Shown: in pieces, positions 1 through 7,325 of the stretch
Layout: every line of letters begins with the position of its first letter
How positions within the stretch are numbered: the stretch's first letter is position 1
NCBI GenBank assembly: GCA_002438685.1
Contig: DJQG01000018.1
Coordinates: 1-19,751 of the forward strand
Source: Ruminococcaceae bacterium UBA6392
GTDB taxonomy: Bacteria > Bacillota > Clostridia > Oscillospirales > Acutalibacteraceae
Reading direction: 5' to 3'
DNA length: 19,751 nucleotides
Made by a program: the position numbers and the translations under genes
Notes under the pieces: model-generated
Databases searched by the model: none
Seen by the model: the letters and a program-made list of their open reading frames with translations, nothing else
Told to the model about the DNA's origin: nothing

Positions 1-117
1 TATTTCGGCAGAGACGAACTGCCGGAGAATCTCGCGGGCGAAAAGACCTCGCGCGAGCAGATACTGATGTGCTTCGACGCAAACGGGAGCGAACATTGGA
101 AAACAAAGTTCGATTAA
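1..117 (+). CDS. 3' end of an unidentified gene (C-terminal 38 residues)
   Basis: An open frame runs from the first base of the window to a TAA at 115-117 and encodes 38 residues ending in HWKTKFD. The codons match the style of the confirmed genes and a strong intrinsic terminator follows within ten bases, so this is very likely the tail of a real rightward gene. The fragment is too short and has no recognisable motif, so no function is proposed. The start lies outside the window. Confidence 0.7.
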   Translation, partial: YFGRDELPENLAGEKTSREQILMCFDANGSEHWKTKFD

Positions 118-125
118 GTGATAAG

Positions 126-165
126 CCCATATGTAAAGTTATTTAGCTTTACATATGGGTTTTTG
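126..165 (+). terminator. Intrinsic terminator after the partial gene
   Basis: A perfect 13-bp stem pairs 126-138 (CCCATATGTAAAG) with 147-159, across an 8-base loop. A T-rich run TTTTTGTT follows directly. It sits nine bases after the TAA of the leftmost gene and points rightward. Confidence 0.9.
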
Positions 166-263
166 TTATATCAGCAGGTTTTTATATAAAATGTCTCCGA
201 ATCGCAGTAATATCAAGTGTTCTGCGATATTGACCGAAACACACACTCGGCAGTTAAATTATT

Positions 264-287
264 ATGTAAAGTTATGCAACTTTACAT
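264..287. repeat. Perfect inverted repeat sharing its core with the upstream terminator
   Basis: ATGTAAAGTT at 264-273 pairs perfectly with AACTTTACAT at 278-287 across a four-base loop. The string ATGTAAAGTTAT also occurs in the terminator at 131-142, so the two hairpins look related. No T-run follows it on the plus strand. It may be a decayed copy of the terminator or part of a small repeat. Confidence 0.6.
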
Positions 288-297
288 ACTAAGCTGC

Positions 298-335
298 AAA
301 CCCGACCCGAAAAATTATATCTTCGGGTCGGGTTT
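298..335 (-). terminator. Probable terminator of the minus-strand lipoprotein gene
   Basis: A 14-bp perfect stem pairs 298-311 (AAACCCGACCCGAA) with 322-335, with a ten-base loop. It begins 11 bases beyond the stop of the minus-strand lipoprotein gene. The T-run is short (three T, inside the stem), so termination strength is uncertain. It could act in both directions. Confidence 0.65.
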
Positions 336-346
336 CATTATAAAAT

Positions 347-940
347 TCAGGCTATTTCTATCTCAAACGAAACCGTCAGCGACTTCTCTTCGCCGTCGCT
401 GCCGTCCCATTTGAAAGTTGAAGTTCCCGCGCATTTTCCCGCGCCGTAAGGCACGGCGTCGGCGGTGCTGCTCATACCGGAATTCATCTCGGCGGCGACG
501 AGATACATATCCTGGACATAGCTCTCCCCGCTCTTGATAATAAATCGGCGCGTGGCATCCTCGGTTATTTCTACCGGATAATCTTTGTCGTAGAACGCTT
601 TTCCGTCCTGTGTCAGAATTTTCGTGCGTATCTCATAGTGCTGCTGATTATATATCGGGAGCGTTGAAATTATATCTTTTCCGCTGTTGTTCGCGACGGT
701 TGCCGTGATATGCACTTCGCCGCCCGGTTTGACCTTCGGATTTTCGATATAAACTTTCAGCGTCACTCCGTCGAGAGTTTTTTCAATTGTCTGCGGAGCT
801 GAACTTATTTCGGCGGCGCTTTCTGCCGAAGTGTTCTCCGGAACGGTCGTTCCCGCTGTCTCCGCGTCTCCGTTTCGGCACGCCGCAAAGCTCGTTATGA
901 GCAGAACCGATATTAATATAGAAAGTATTGCTTTTTTCAT
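347..940 (-). CDS. Predicted secreted lipoprotein, function unknown
   Basis: A 197-residue protein. The first 20 residues form a lipoprotein signal peptide: KK, then a hydrophobic core, then SFAAC with the lipidated Cys at position 21. The charged linker after the Cys is Thr/Ser/Glu/Ala-rich, typical of a spacer. The remainder (about 48-197) contains VKPGGEVHITATVANNSGKD, the look of an Ig-like or BsuPI-like beta-sandwich that sets up strand pairs, but I cannot name a family. It should be anchored to the outer face of the membrane. GGAGG at 949-953 (minus) precedes the ATG at 940 by eight bases. The gene stands alone, with its own promoter at 1042-1070 and a hairpin beyond its stop. Confidence 0.85.
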   Translation of the reverse strand: MKKAILSILISVLLITSFAACRNGDAETAGTTVPENTSAESAAEISSAPQTIEKTLDGVTLKVYIENPKVKPGGEVHITATVANNSGKDIISTLPIYNQQHYEIRTKILTQDGKAFYDKDYPVEITEDATRRFIIKSGESYVQDMYLVAAEMNSGMSSTADAVPYGAGKCAGTSTFKWDGSDGEEKSLTVSFEIEIA

Positions 941-1041
941 AGCTTTCGCCTCCGGGCTTGATATTTATTCCGCGCCCTGTTCCCTTTGAAGATTGCGTTC
1001 ATTTAACCATCGGCATCCCTCCATATATTTCTTTTTGTTTA

Positions 1042-1070
1042 ATATTATCAGATATTATTGTCATTGTCAA
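1042..1070 (-). promoter_or_regulatory. Sigma-A-type promoter of the lipoprotein gene
   Basis: On the minus strand TTGACA (1070-1065) is followed by a 17-base spacer and TAATAT (1047-1042). The -35 matches consensus exactly and the -10 in five of six positions. The -10 lies about 100 bases upstream of the lipoprotein ATG, leaving a leader that contains its ribosome-binding site. Confidence 0.75.
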
Positions 1071-1221
1071 ATTTCCGCCCACAATCTACTTTTCTTTTAA
1101 ACAGTGCTCTTTTCCAAAATATTTTCATCAAATTACCCGGACTGTCGAATTTAGATGCAGAAAGTGCTTTCTTTGCCCCGAAGCTGTACAAAGGTACTGC
1201 GAGTGGGCAAAAAAGCACTTA

Positions 1222-1299
1222 AAAGAGCAAAAATATAATAAATTAGAGGTCATAATCCACATTCGCTGTGAATTATGACCTCTGTCATTTTTGCTCTTT
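1222..1299 (-). terminator. Nested inverted repeat ending the Rnf operon
   Basis: The inner stem pairs 1245-1260 with 1268-1283, 16 positions with one non-Watson-Crick pair, around a seven-base loop. An outer 13-bp perfect stem pairs 1222-1234 (AAAGAGCAAAAAT) with 1287-1299. The strands between the two stems are unequal (10 against 3 bases). In the minus direction the inner stem is followed by a U-rich run. It starts about 26 bases after the rnfB stop, so it is probably the operon terminator. Confidence 0.7.
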
Positions 1300-1325
1300 G
1301 GTCTGCGCTAAATGCGGCAGTCCAT

Positions 1326-2156
1326 TTAGTTGATCTTCGTCTCGGTTATCTTCACTCCGGGCTCGATAACATCGATGCACTTGACCGGGCACGCCTCGTG
1401 GCACTTGCCGCAGCCGACGCACTTCTCGTAATCGACCTTCGCGCAGAAGTTCTCGATCGTGACCGCGCCGTATTCGCAGGTCTTGACGCACTTCATGCAG
1501 CCGATGCAGCCCGCCTTGCACTCTTTTCTGGTCTGGGCTCCCTTGTCATGGTTCTTGCACATGACGGCAGCCTTTGCCTCGTGCAGGGGCATCAGATCGA
1601 TAATGCCCTTGGGGCAGGTGTTGACGCACATCTTGCAGGCGTGGCACGCGAGCGGATTTATTCTCGCAACGCCCTCGCAGATATGAATCGCGTCATAGGG
1701 ACATACCTCAACGCAGTCGCCGAAGCCGATGCAGCCGTAGACGCACTCTTTCGGTCCGCCGAAAAGCTGAGTTGCCATTTTACAGCTCTTGACTCCAACA
1801 TAGTTGAGCTTCGTGTCCGTATTATGCATGTTGCCCTGGCAGAGGACAACGGCAGTCATGGGGACGACGTCCCCCGCCGCAAGTCCGGTTATTTTTGCAA
1901 TAGCTTTGCTGACCTCAGCGCCGCCGGGCATGCAGCGTCCGGTGTCGGTGGTCTTGCCCTGAGAGAGAGCTGCCGCATAGCCGGAGCAGCCGGAGAAGCC
2001 GCACGCGCCGCAGTTTGCGCCGGGCAGCGCCGCCTGAATCTCCTCGGCCTTTTCGTCGACCGGGACAGCCATGACCTTTGACGCAACGGCGAGACCGAGA
2101 CCGGCTATAAGTCCGATGACGGAGACGATGACAACCGCAATTATAATAAGATGCAT
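1326..2156 (-). CDS. rnfB: Electron transport complex subunit RnfB
   Basis: RnfB is the iron-sulfur subunit that takes electrons from reduced ferredoxin and passes them into the membrane Rnf complex, which drives ion export and NAD+ reduction. The 276-residue protein has an N-terminal membrane helix (about 3-26), then a 4Fe-4S domain with C49, C52, C57 and C75 (motif NCGACGFSGC). Ferredoxin-like Cys clusters follow at C138/142/148/152, C171/174/177/181, C217/220/223/227 and C246/249/252/256. The extra clusters match the long clostridial RnfB type rather than the shorter proteobacterial one. The start chosen is the ATG at 2156 (MHLIII), which begins at the membrane anchor; the open frame extends further upstream but that part overlaps rnfA and is not RnfB-like. 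It is the last gene of the operon, 16 bases after rnfA. Confidence 0.95.
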   Translation of the reverse strand: MHLIIIAVVIVSVIGLIAGLGLAVASKVMAVPVDEKAEEIQAALPGANCGACGFSGCSGYAAALSQGKTTDTGRCMPGGAEVSKAIAKITGLAAGDVVPMTAVVLCQGNMHNTDTKLNYVGVKSCKMATQLFGGPKECVYGCIGFGDCVEVCPYDAIHICEGVARINPLACHACKMCVNTCPKGIIDLMPLHEAKAAVMCKNHDKGAQTRKECKAGCIGCMKCVKTCEYGAVTIENFCAKVDYEKCVGCGKCHEACPVKCIDVIEPGVKITETKIN

Positions 2157-2172
2157 ATTATCCCGTCCTTTC

Positions 2173-2763
2173 TCAACCGAATATGCCGTCGACAACGCCC
2201 GAGAATCCGAGGAAGGAAACCGAGGTGAGCGATGCGGCAATGAGCGTTATGGGTAGACCCTGAAGGAATTTCGGAACGTCACAGCTCTCGAGGCGCTCTC
2301 TGACGCCCGCGAACATGACCATGGCGAGCATGAATCCGAGACCGCCGCCGAGCGAACGCATCATCGACTGACCGAAATTGTAGTTGTTCTCAACGTTTAT
2401 AAGCACGACGCCGAGCACCGCGCAGTTCGTTGTTATCAGCGGAAGATAGATGCCAAGCGCGTTATATAGCGCGGGCATATACTTCTTGAGAATTATCTCG
2501 ACGAGCTGAACAAGAGCCGCTATGACGAGAATAAATACTATCGTCTGGAGATATTCAAGGTCATTGGGCACGAGCAGCTTCGCGTTGATGGGATATGTAA
2601 CGGCAGTCGAGAGCAGCATGACAAATATAACAGCGGCACTCATTCCGACTGCGGTATTGAGCTTCTTCGACACGCCGAGGAACGGGCAGATGCCGAGGAA
2701 CTTTGCGAGAATGAAGTTCTCCGTAAGGATACCGGTAAGCAGTATTGAAAGCATTATTTTCAT
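2173..2763 (-). CDS. rnfA: Electron transport complex subunit RnfA
   Basis: RnfA is an integral membrane subunit of the Rnf complex and a homologue of NqrE. The 196-residue protein is hydrophobic throughout, with about six predicted helices, and carries the family signature LTENFILAKFLGICPFLG near the N terminus. C26 (GICPF) and C114 (TNCAVLG) sit where the related Nqr pair holds an intramembrane iron-sulfur centre shared between two subunits; that role is known from the family and inferred here. Its ATG overlaps the stop of rnfE in an ATGA, implying translational coupling. Confidence 0.95.
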   Translation of the reverse strand: MKIMLSILLTGILTENFILAKFLGICPFLGVSKKLNTAVGMSAAVIFVMLLSTAVTYPINAKLLVPNDLEYLQTIVFILVIAALVQLVEIILKKYMPALYNALGIYLPLITTNCAVLGVVLINVENNYNFGQSMMRSLGGGLGFMLAMVMFAGVRERLESCDVPKFLQGLPITLIAASLTSVSFLGFSGVVDGIFG

Positions 2764-3473
2764 TTGCCTGCCGCCTCCTTTCCGTCCTTTTTGTTTTCAA
2801 CTTCGCCGCGAATGGAGCAGGAAGCAGCCATCGGGCACGCCTCGCAGCCCTTGAGCTCCGCCTTTGAAAGACCCTTCTTGTCGGCAAGCTTATTGGCGCA
2901 CGCCATGAGTATGCCGAAGACGAAGAAGCCTCCGGGAGGCAGGATGAATATCAGCATGGGGCTGACGGAAGCCGGAATTATCTGAAGACCGGCGATAGCA
3001 CCCGTGCCGAGCAACTCTCTGACTGCACCCATGAGGAGCAGCGCTGCGGTGAAACCGACGCCCATGCCGAGACCGTCAACGGCGGAAGCCGCAACGGAGT
3101 TCTTGCAGGCGAACGCCTCGGCTCTGCCGAGGATGATGCAGTTGACGACTATCAGCGGCAGGTAAACGCCGAGCTGAGCATCGATCTGCGGAACGAACGC
3201 CTTGACGAGCATCTGGATTATTGTAACGAACGAAGCGATTATAACTATATAAGCGGGGATTCTGACCTTCTGGGGAATCACCTTTTTGAGCGCCGAAATG
3301 GCGATGTTAGAGCACACAAGGACTATCGAAGCTGCGACGCCCATGCCAAGCGCACTCTCGACCGAGGTCGAAACCGCGAGCGTCGGGCAGGTGCCGAGCA
3401 CCAGACGGAGAACGGGGTTCTCAACGAGAATGCCCTTGGTAAACTCCTGAAAAAGACTCTTTTTCTTTGCCAT
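2760..3473 (-). CDS. rnfE: Electron transport complex subunit RnfE
   Basis: RnfE is a membrane subunit of the Rnf complex, paralogous to RnfA and homologous to NqrD. The 237-residue protein starts with a short charged segment and FTKGILVENPVLRLVLGTCP, typical of RnfE. C29 (GTCPTL) and C112 (VNCIILG) are the intramembrane Cys pair expected to share an iron-sulfur centre with RnfA. The membrane part ends near residue 195. A soluble tail of about 40 residues follows with C210, C213 and C219 (GCEACPMAASC), which is not part of the core fold. GGAG lies six bases before the ATG. It starts three bases after rnfG and overlaps rnfA by four. Confidence 0.95.
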   Translation of the reverse strand: MAKKKSLFQEFTKGILVENPVLRLVLGTCPTLAVSTSVESALGMGVAASIVLVCSNIAISALKKVIPQKVRIPAYIVIIASFVTIIQMLVKAFVPQIDAQLGVYLPLIVVNCIILGRAEAFACKNSVAASAVDGLGMGVGFTAALLLMGAVRELLGTGAIAGLQIIPASVSPMLIFILPPGGFFVFGILMACANKLADKKGLSKAELKGCEACPMAASCSIRGEVENKKDGKEAAGK

Positions 3474-3476
3474 TTT

Positions 3477-4040
3477 TTACTCCGCCCCCTTTAAATTGGA
3501 ATCATAGTAGCTCAGTGCCTCATTGACTGCCGCTGTGACGGCTTTTGAGGTTATCGTAGCGCCGGTGAGCGCCTGGATCTCATTGCCGGAGGCACTGTTT
3601 TTGTTGACTGCAATATCCTTAACCTTTCCCTTGAACTGGTCGAGGAAGCTGGCGTTCTGGGCTTTCATGCCGAGACCGGCGGTCTCGTTGAGTTCGAGCG
3701 GCGAAATGCCGGTGACTGCGCCGTTTTTGTCAACACCGGTCATTATCTTCACATCTCCGCCGTAGCCCTTGGAAACGGTGACAAAGACATATCCGACTTC
3801 GTTGCCGCTTGCATCCTTGCCGACGGCGTAGGTGCCGCTGCCGCCCTTCATCTCCTGCGTATCATCGAACTGAGTCGCGGCGGGCAGGACTTTCTGCCTT
3901 GTTTCGACCTCGGTCTGCGCCGAGAGCTCCGCTATCTTCGGAGCCGTGACTTTATTCGTGACGGCGAGAAGAGTCGTGGCAACGAGGCATATCAGAAAGA
4001 GTGCTACAGTCGGGATGGCAAATTCCTTGAAATTCTTCAT
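3477..4040 (-). CDS. rnfG: Electron transport complex subunit RnfG, covalent-FMN protein
   Basis: RnfG is an extracytoplasmic flavoprotein of the Rnf complex, held by one N-terminal helix (about 8-28). The 187-residue protein has the FMN_bind fold with GYGGDVKIMTGVD and ETAGLGMKA. The flavinylation motif TGAT is at 159-162 (LTGATITS), so Thr162 should carry FMN through a phosphoester bond made by ApbE. The apbE gene is the first gene of this same operon. The start overlaps the stop of rnfD in an ATGA. Confidence 0.95.
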   Translation of the reverse strand: MKNFKEFAIPTVALFLICLVATTLLAVTNKVTAPKIAELSAQTEVETRQKVLPAATQFDDTQEMKGGSGTYAVGKDASGNEVGYVFVTVSKGYGGDVKIMTGVDKNGAVTGISPLELNETAGLGMKAQNASFLDQFKGKVKDIAVNKNSASGNEIQALTGATITSKAVTAAVNEALSYYDSNLKGAE

Positions 4041-5038
4041 GCCTTCTCAGCCCCTTTCTTCTTTTTTTCCTTGACCGTGCCGAAAGGCTTCGGGGTGGTC
4101 AGATGCTCTATATGGGGAACAAGTATGTTCATAAGGATTATTGAGAACGAGACGCCCTCGGGCAGCGAGCCGAAGAGTCTGATGAACGAGGTCAGCAGAC
4201 CGCAGCCGATGCCGAAGATTATCCTACCCTTGAGATTGATGGGCGAGGTGGTGTAGTCGGTAGCCATAAAGAACGCGCCGAGCATGAGTCCGCCGCTGAG
4301 CAGCTGATAGGCAACAAAAGTGAAGTCGCCCTTGCCGGCTATGAGCATTATAACGGCTACAGTGCCTATAAACGACAGCGGAATGGCGGGAGAGATTATC
4401 TTTCTTATCATCAGATAAACTCCGCCGATTATCAGCGCCACTGCGCAGGTCTCGCCGAGGCTGCCGCCGCGGATACCGATGAGCATATCAACAAGGCTCG
4501 GCAGTCCGTCGGAGAGCTCGCCGCCCTTTGTCATCATGGTAAGGGGCGTTGCGGTGGTGACCGCTTCGGCGCCCTTGTCGAGCCACGAGAGGGGCTTTAT
4601 CCATGTTGTCATGGCGGTCGGGAATGAGACCATGAGAATGATTCTTCCGGTTATTGCGGGGTTGACGAAGTTCTGACCGATTCCGCCGAAGAGCTGTTTT
4701 ACAACAACTATTGCGATGACGGAACCTATCGCCGCCTGCCACAGCGGAATGGACACGGGCAGGTTAAAGGCGAGCAGAAGTCCGGTGACGACCGCGCTCA
4801 GATCGCCGAGCGTGTTGCTGCGCTTCATGATTTTGCGCGACAGATACTCGGAGAGCATGCATGTGCCTATCGTTACGAGGCAGACGAGCAGGACGCGCGG
4901 ACCGAAGAGCCAGACTGACGCCGCAAGGGCGGGGATCAGCGCGATAATAACATTGAGCATTATTCCGCTGACCGTCTGAGCCGAGCGCACATGGGGAGAT
5001 GCGCTGACTGTGAGTTTCTTTTCAGGCATTTCAGGCAT
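4037..5038 (-). CDS. rnfD: Electron transport complex subunit RnfD, covalent-FMN membrane protein
   Basis: RnfD is the membrane subunit homologous to NqrB and is thought to take part in ion translocation. The 333-residue protein has many membrane helices and the landmark FGGIGQNFVNPAITGR (117-132). The flavinylation site reads TTATPL at 161-166, so Thr164 is the expected FMN carrier; the usual S/T-G-A-T is T-T-A-T here. A conserved MATDYTTSPIN segment sits at 258-268. The first ATG at 5038 is chosen because GGAG lies ten bases upstream; an in-frame ATG at 5029 is also possible. It overlaps rnfC by eight bases and rnfG by four. Confidence 0.95.
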   Translation of the reverse strand: MPEMPEKKLTVSASPHVRSAQTVSGIMLNVIIALIPALAASVWLFGPRVLLVCLVTIGTCMLSEYLSRKIMKRSNTLGDLSAVVTGLLLAFNLPVSIPLWQAAIGSVIAIVVVKQLFGGIGQNFVNPAITGRIILMVSFPTAMTTWIKPLSWLDKGAEAVTTATPLTMMTKGGELSDGLPSLVDMLIGIRGGSLGETCAVALIIGGVYLMIRKIISPAIPLSFIGTVAVIMLIAGKGDFTFVAYQLLSGGLMLGAFFMATDYTTSPINLKGRIIFGIGCGLLTSFIRLFGSLPEGVSFSIILMNILVPHIEHLTTPKPFGTVKEKKKKGAEKA

Positions 5039-6386
5039 TTTTGCTCTTCTCCTCTCTCAGCATCTGTTTTGCAAGGCGCATATACTGGACAAGCGGCTTT
5101 GCCGCGGGACATGAATAAGCGCATGAGCCGCACTCCATGCAGACCATGGCGCCGGATTTTTCAAGCCTGTCTATATCCTTCGCCTTTATATAGCGTTCAA
5201 CAAGCGTGGGCATAAGGCTCAGCGGACATGCCGCCGCGCATCTGCCGCAGCGGATGCAGTCGCGCTCTTTCTTGACCTTCGACGCATCGTCGGCAAAGGC
5301 GAGAATGGCGTTGTTCTGCTTGAGAACGGGGATATCCGTGTTGACAACGGCAAGTCCCATCATCGGACCGCCGGTTATTATCTTGCCGGGTTCGGCTTTG
5401 AAGCCGCCGCAGAAGTCGAGTATCTCGCCGACGTTCATGCCGATAGGCACGCGGACGTTCTTCGGGTCGGCTATCGCGGAGCCGTCAACGGTCAGCGAGC
5501 GGCTGACGAGCGGCTTGCCGCTCTTGAGATATCTTGCTATAAATGCGACGGAGGCGACGTTCATAACAACGCAGCCGACATCGGCGGGCAGTTTTCCGGG
5601 CGGAACCTTTCTGCCCGTGGCGGAGAGCACCATCATCTTCTCTGCGCCCTGGGGATACTTTGACTTGAGCGTCATGAGACGCACCGCGTTATCCTCCGCA
5701 ACGTCTCTGTCCGCTATAGCCTTGAGCACTTTGAAAGCCTCGGGCTTGTTGTCCTCCGCGGCGATAACTACGCGCTTGAAGCCGAGTATCTCTTTCAAAG
5801 TATAGATGCTCGAGAGTATGTCCCACGAATTTTCAAGGCACTCGCGGTAGTCAACGGTTATGTACGGTTCGCACTCCGCGGCGTTGACTATAAGCGTATC
5901 GACATTCTTGTCGGGCGGGATACGCAGCTTAACGTGCGTGGGGAAGCCCGCTCCGCCGAGTCCGACAAGACCGGAATCCCTGACGGCGCGAAGGAAGCTC
6001 TCCTTGCCCGTCACCTTCGGCGGCTCAAGACCGTCGAAAAGGCGCATCTCGCCGTCGGACTCTATCTCCACCGCCTGAGTGATAACGCCGTTTGCAAGCG
6101 TCGCCTGCTTGACTGCGCTGACGGTACCGGATATCGATGCGTGGATCGGCGCGCTGAGGAATTTGTCGCTGTCGCCCACTATCTGTCCGACCGAAACTTT
6201 GTCGCCCGCTTTTACAGTGGGTGTGCACGGTACACCGATATGCTGCTGCATGGGCAGGAGCACTTTTTCGGGGACTGGAATTCTTACGACTTCACAGTCT
6301 GCGGTGTTCTTGTTGTAACTTACATGCACGCCGCCGCGTACCTGCTTGACAGCTTTGAGAACACCGTCGAGTTTAACCGAGCTCAT
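5031..6386 (-). CDS. rnfC: Electron transport complex subunit RnfC, NADH-binding
   Basis: RnfC is the peripheral cytoplasmic subunit that holds the NAD(H) and flavin site and two 4Fe-4S clusters. The 451-residue protein has an N-terminal RnfC barrel, a lipoyl-like/SLBB region, and the nucleotide-binding loop GLVGLGGAGFPTHVKL (139-154) followed by NAAECEPYI (168-176). Two ferredoxin motifs end the protein: C377/380/383/387 (CIRCGRCAAACP) and C416/419/422/426 (CMECGSCAYSCP). The length is usual for Firmicutes RnfC, without the long Ala/Lys-rich tail of proteobacterial forms. AGGAG lies eight bases before the ATG at 6386. There is a 25-base gap from the Gx gene upstream. Confidence 0.95.
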   Translation of the reverse strand: MSSVKLDGVLKAVKQVRGGVHVSYNKNTADCEVVRIPVPEKVLLPMQQHIGVPCTPTVKAGDKVSVGQIVGDSDKFLSAPIHASISGTVSAVKQATLANGVITQAVEIESDGEMRLFDGLEPPKVTGKESFLRAVRDSGLVGLGGAGFPTHVKLRIPPDKNVDTLIVNAAECEPYITVDYRECLENSWDILSSIYTLKEILGFKRVVIAAEDNKPEAFKVLKAIADRDVAEDNAVRLMTLKSKYPQGAEKMMVLSATGRKVPPGKLPADVGCVVMNVASVAFIARYLKSGKPLVSRSLTVDGSAIADPKNVRVPIGMNVGEILDFCGGFKAEPGKIITGGPMMGLAVVNTDIPVLKQNNAILAFADDASKVKKERDCIRCGRCAAACPLSLMPTLVERYIKAKDIDRLEKSGAMVCMECGSCAYSCPAAKPLVQYMRLAKQMLREEKSKNA

Positions 6387-6411
6387 TTCTTCAACTCCTT
6401 ATGATTAATTA

Positions 6412-6927
6412 TTACTTCTTTATTATAAACCGCGTCTGTTTTTCGAGCGCCGGCATGACTATGCGCAGCACCGTTCCAGTAACAGCTCCGGTTATAAGCG
6501 AAAATATCAGCAGTGCCGGCGCATAGCCGAGCACAGCCTTTGTCCCCGTGAGCGCCGCCGCGGCGGCGAGCTGACCTGCGTTGTGGCATACGGCGGCGAT
6601 TATCGACGCGCCGAGCAGACCGAAGGGATCGGATTTTATTTTTGTTGCCGCCCACATCGCGAGGGTGCTGAGCACTCCTCCCGCGAGGCTCATAAAAAAC
6701 GCCGTCGCGCCGCGTGTCATCAGCGCAAAGAGCGCTTTGAACGCGGTTATGCACATCGCCTGCGGCAATCCGAGAGTGAGAACAGTGAACATCGTCACTA
6801 TATTTGAAAATCCCGGCTTCGCTCCCGGCGGCAGAAACGGCAGAGAGGGAATCAGATTTTCAAGAAAAGAGAGCGCGATCGCCTGGGCGCAAAGGATACC
6901 TAAAAGAGCGGTCTTTCTAGCTTTCAT
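6412..6927 (-). CDS. Gx-type membrane protein (heptaprenyl diphosphate synthase component I family)
   Basis: A 171-residue hydrophobic protein with about five membrane helices. The landmarks PPGAKPGFSNIVTMF (33-47) and KALFALMTRGATAFFMSLAGG (64-84 region) identify the family often labelled heptaprenyl diphosphate synthase component I or Gx transporter. No aspartate-rich prenyl synthase motif is present, so an enzymatic role in prenyl synthesis is unlikely; a small-molecule transport or membrane maturation role fits the ECF-S-like look better. The start at 6927 overlaps the stop of the upstream gene in ATGA and has GGAGG eight bases before it; an in-frame ATG at 6933 lies too close to that site. 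Its position between apbE and rnfC suggests service to the Rnf complex, which is inference. Confidence 0.85.
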   Translation of the reverse strand: MKARKTALLGILCAQAIALSFLENLIPSLPFLPPGAKPGFSNIVTMFTVLTLGLPQAMCITAFKALFALMTRGATAFFMSLAGGVLSTLAMWAATKIKSDPFGLLGASIIAAVCHNAGQLAAAAALTGTKAVLGYAPALLIFSLITGAVTGTVLRIVMPALEKQTRFIIKK

Positions 6928-7313
6928 TGGCATATCCTCCCGGTCAGGGCGTCGTGACGCTTCTCCGAGCCCTCGAGCCTTATCACAACTCCTGCGGGCA
7001 GGCACGCGGCGGTGTCGCCCGGACGGGTGAGTTTGCCCGATTTTACGCACAGTTTATCGCGGCAGTCCGCGTCTTCAAACCAAACAGCGCCGTCCTTTAT
7101 TTTTATCACGACCTTGGGGTCGGCGTCGGGTGTTATTGTCATATCAGTGCTCTTGTCGAGCGTTACGCGGCGATACACCTCGCCGCCCGCATAGATGACC
7201 GCCTCGGTTTTTCCGTTCGACGGCAAAAATCGCCATATCAGAAAAGCCGCGCCGATGCAGAGTATGACCGCTATCAATGCGATATCGGCTTTTTTTATAA
7301 ACCTGCACTGCAT
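6924..7313 (-). CDS. NusG domain II-containing membrane-anchored protein
   Basis: A 129-residue protein with an N-terminal membrane helix (about 9-30) and an external domain. The pattern DCRDKLCVKSGKL (83-95), then ACLPAGVVIRL (103-113), is that of the stand-alone NusG_II family, which is unrelated in function to the transcription factor NusG. C84, C89 and C104 are conserved in this family and may bind a metal or form disulfides. The family is frequently found beside apbE and rnf genes, as here; its exact role is not established. GGGGGAG precedes the ATG by four bases. It ends in a four-base overlap with the Gx gene. Confidence 0.85.
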   Translation of the reverse strand: MQCRFIKKADIALIAVILCIGAAFLIWRFLPSNGKTEAVIYAGGEVYRRVTLDKSTDMTITPDADPKVVIKIKDGAVWFEDADCRDKLCVKSGKLTRPGDTAACLPAGVVIRLEGSEKRHDALTGRICQ

Positions 7314-7325
7314 CTGTCTCCCCCG

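Larger units (their letters stand above)
941..1325. other. Intergenic region between the lipoprotein gene and rnfB
   Basis: This 385-base AT-rich stretch holds the promoter for the lipoprotein gene (1042-1070, minus) and the nested inverted repeat that ends the Rnf operon (1222-1299). Between 1071 and 1221 I see no supported gene or RNA structure. Short open frames here lack start-site signals and conserved-looking protein. Confidence 0.6.

Noticed and set aside
217..414. Plus-strand open frame running through two hairpins into the lipoprotein gene
   Set aside because: It overlaps a terminator-like stem and the real minus-strand gene, with no start signal.
958..1278. Plus-strand open frame in the gap before rnfB
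   Set aside because: It has no ribosome site, crosses the minus-strand promoter and runs into the operon-end inverted repeat; composition is that of intergenic DNA.
1275..2081. Long plus-strand open frame of 268 codons opposite rnfB
   Set aside because: It lies wholly antisense to rnfB, whose Cys clusters are unmistakable; the translation is Ala/Leu-rich without motifs and is a by-product of GC-rich codon use.
2157..2240. Earlier in-frame start for rnfB
   Set aside because: The extra residues overlap rnfA, are Ser/Arg-rich and precede the natural membrane anchor MHLIII.
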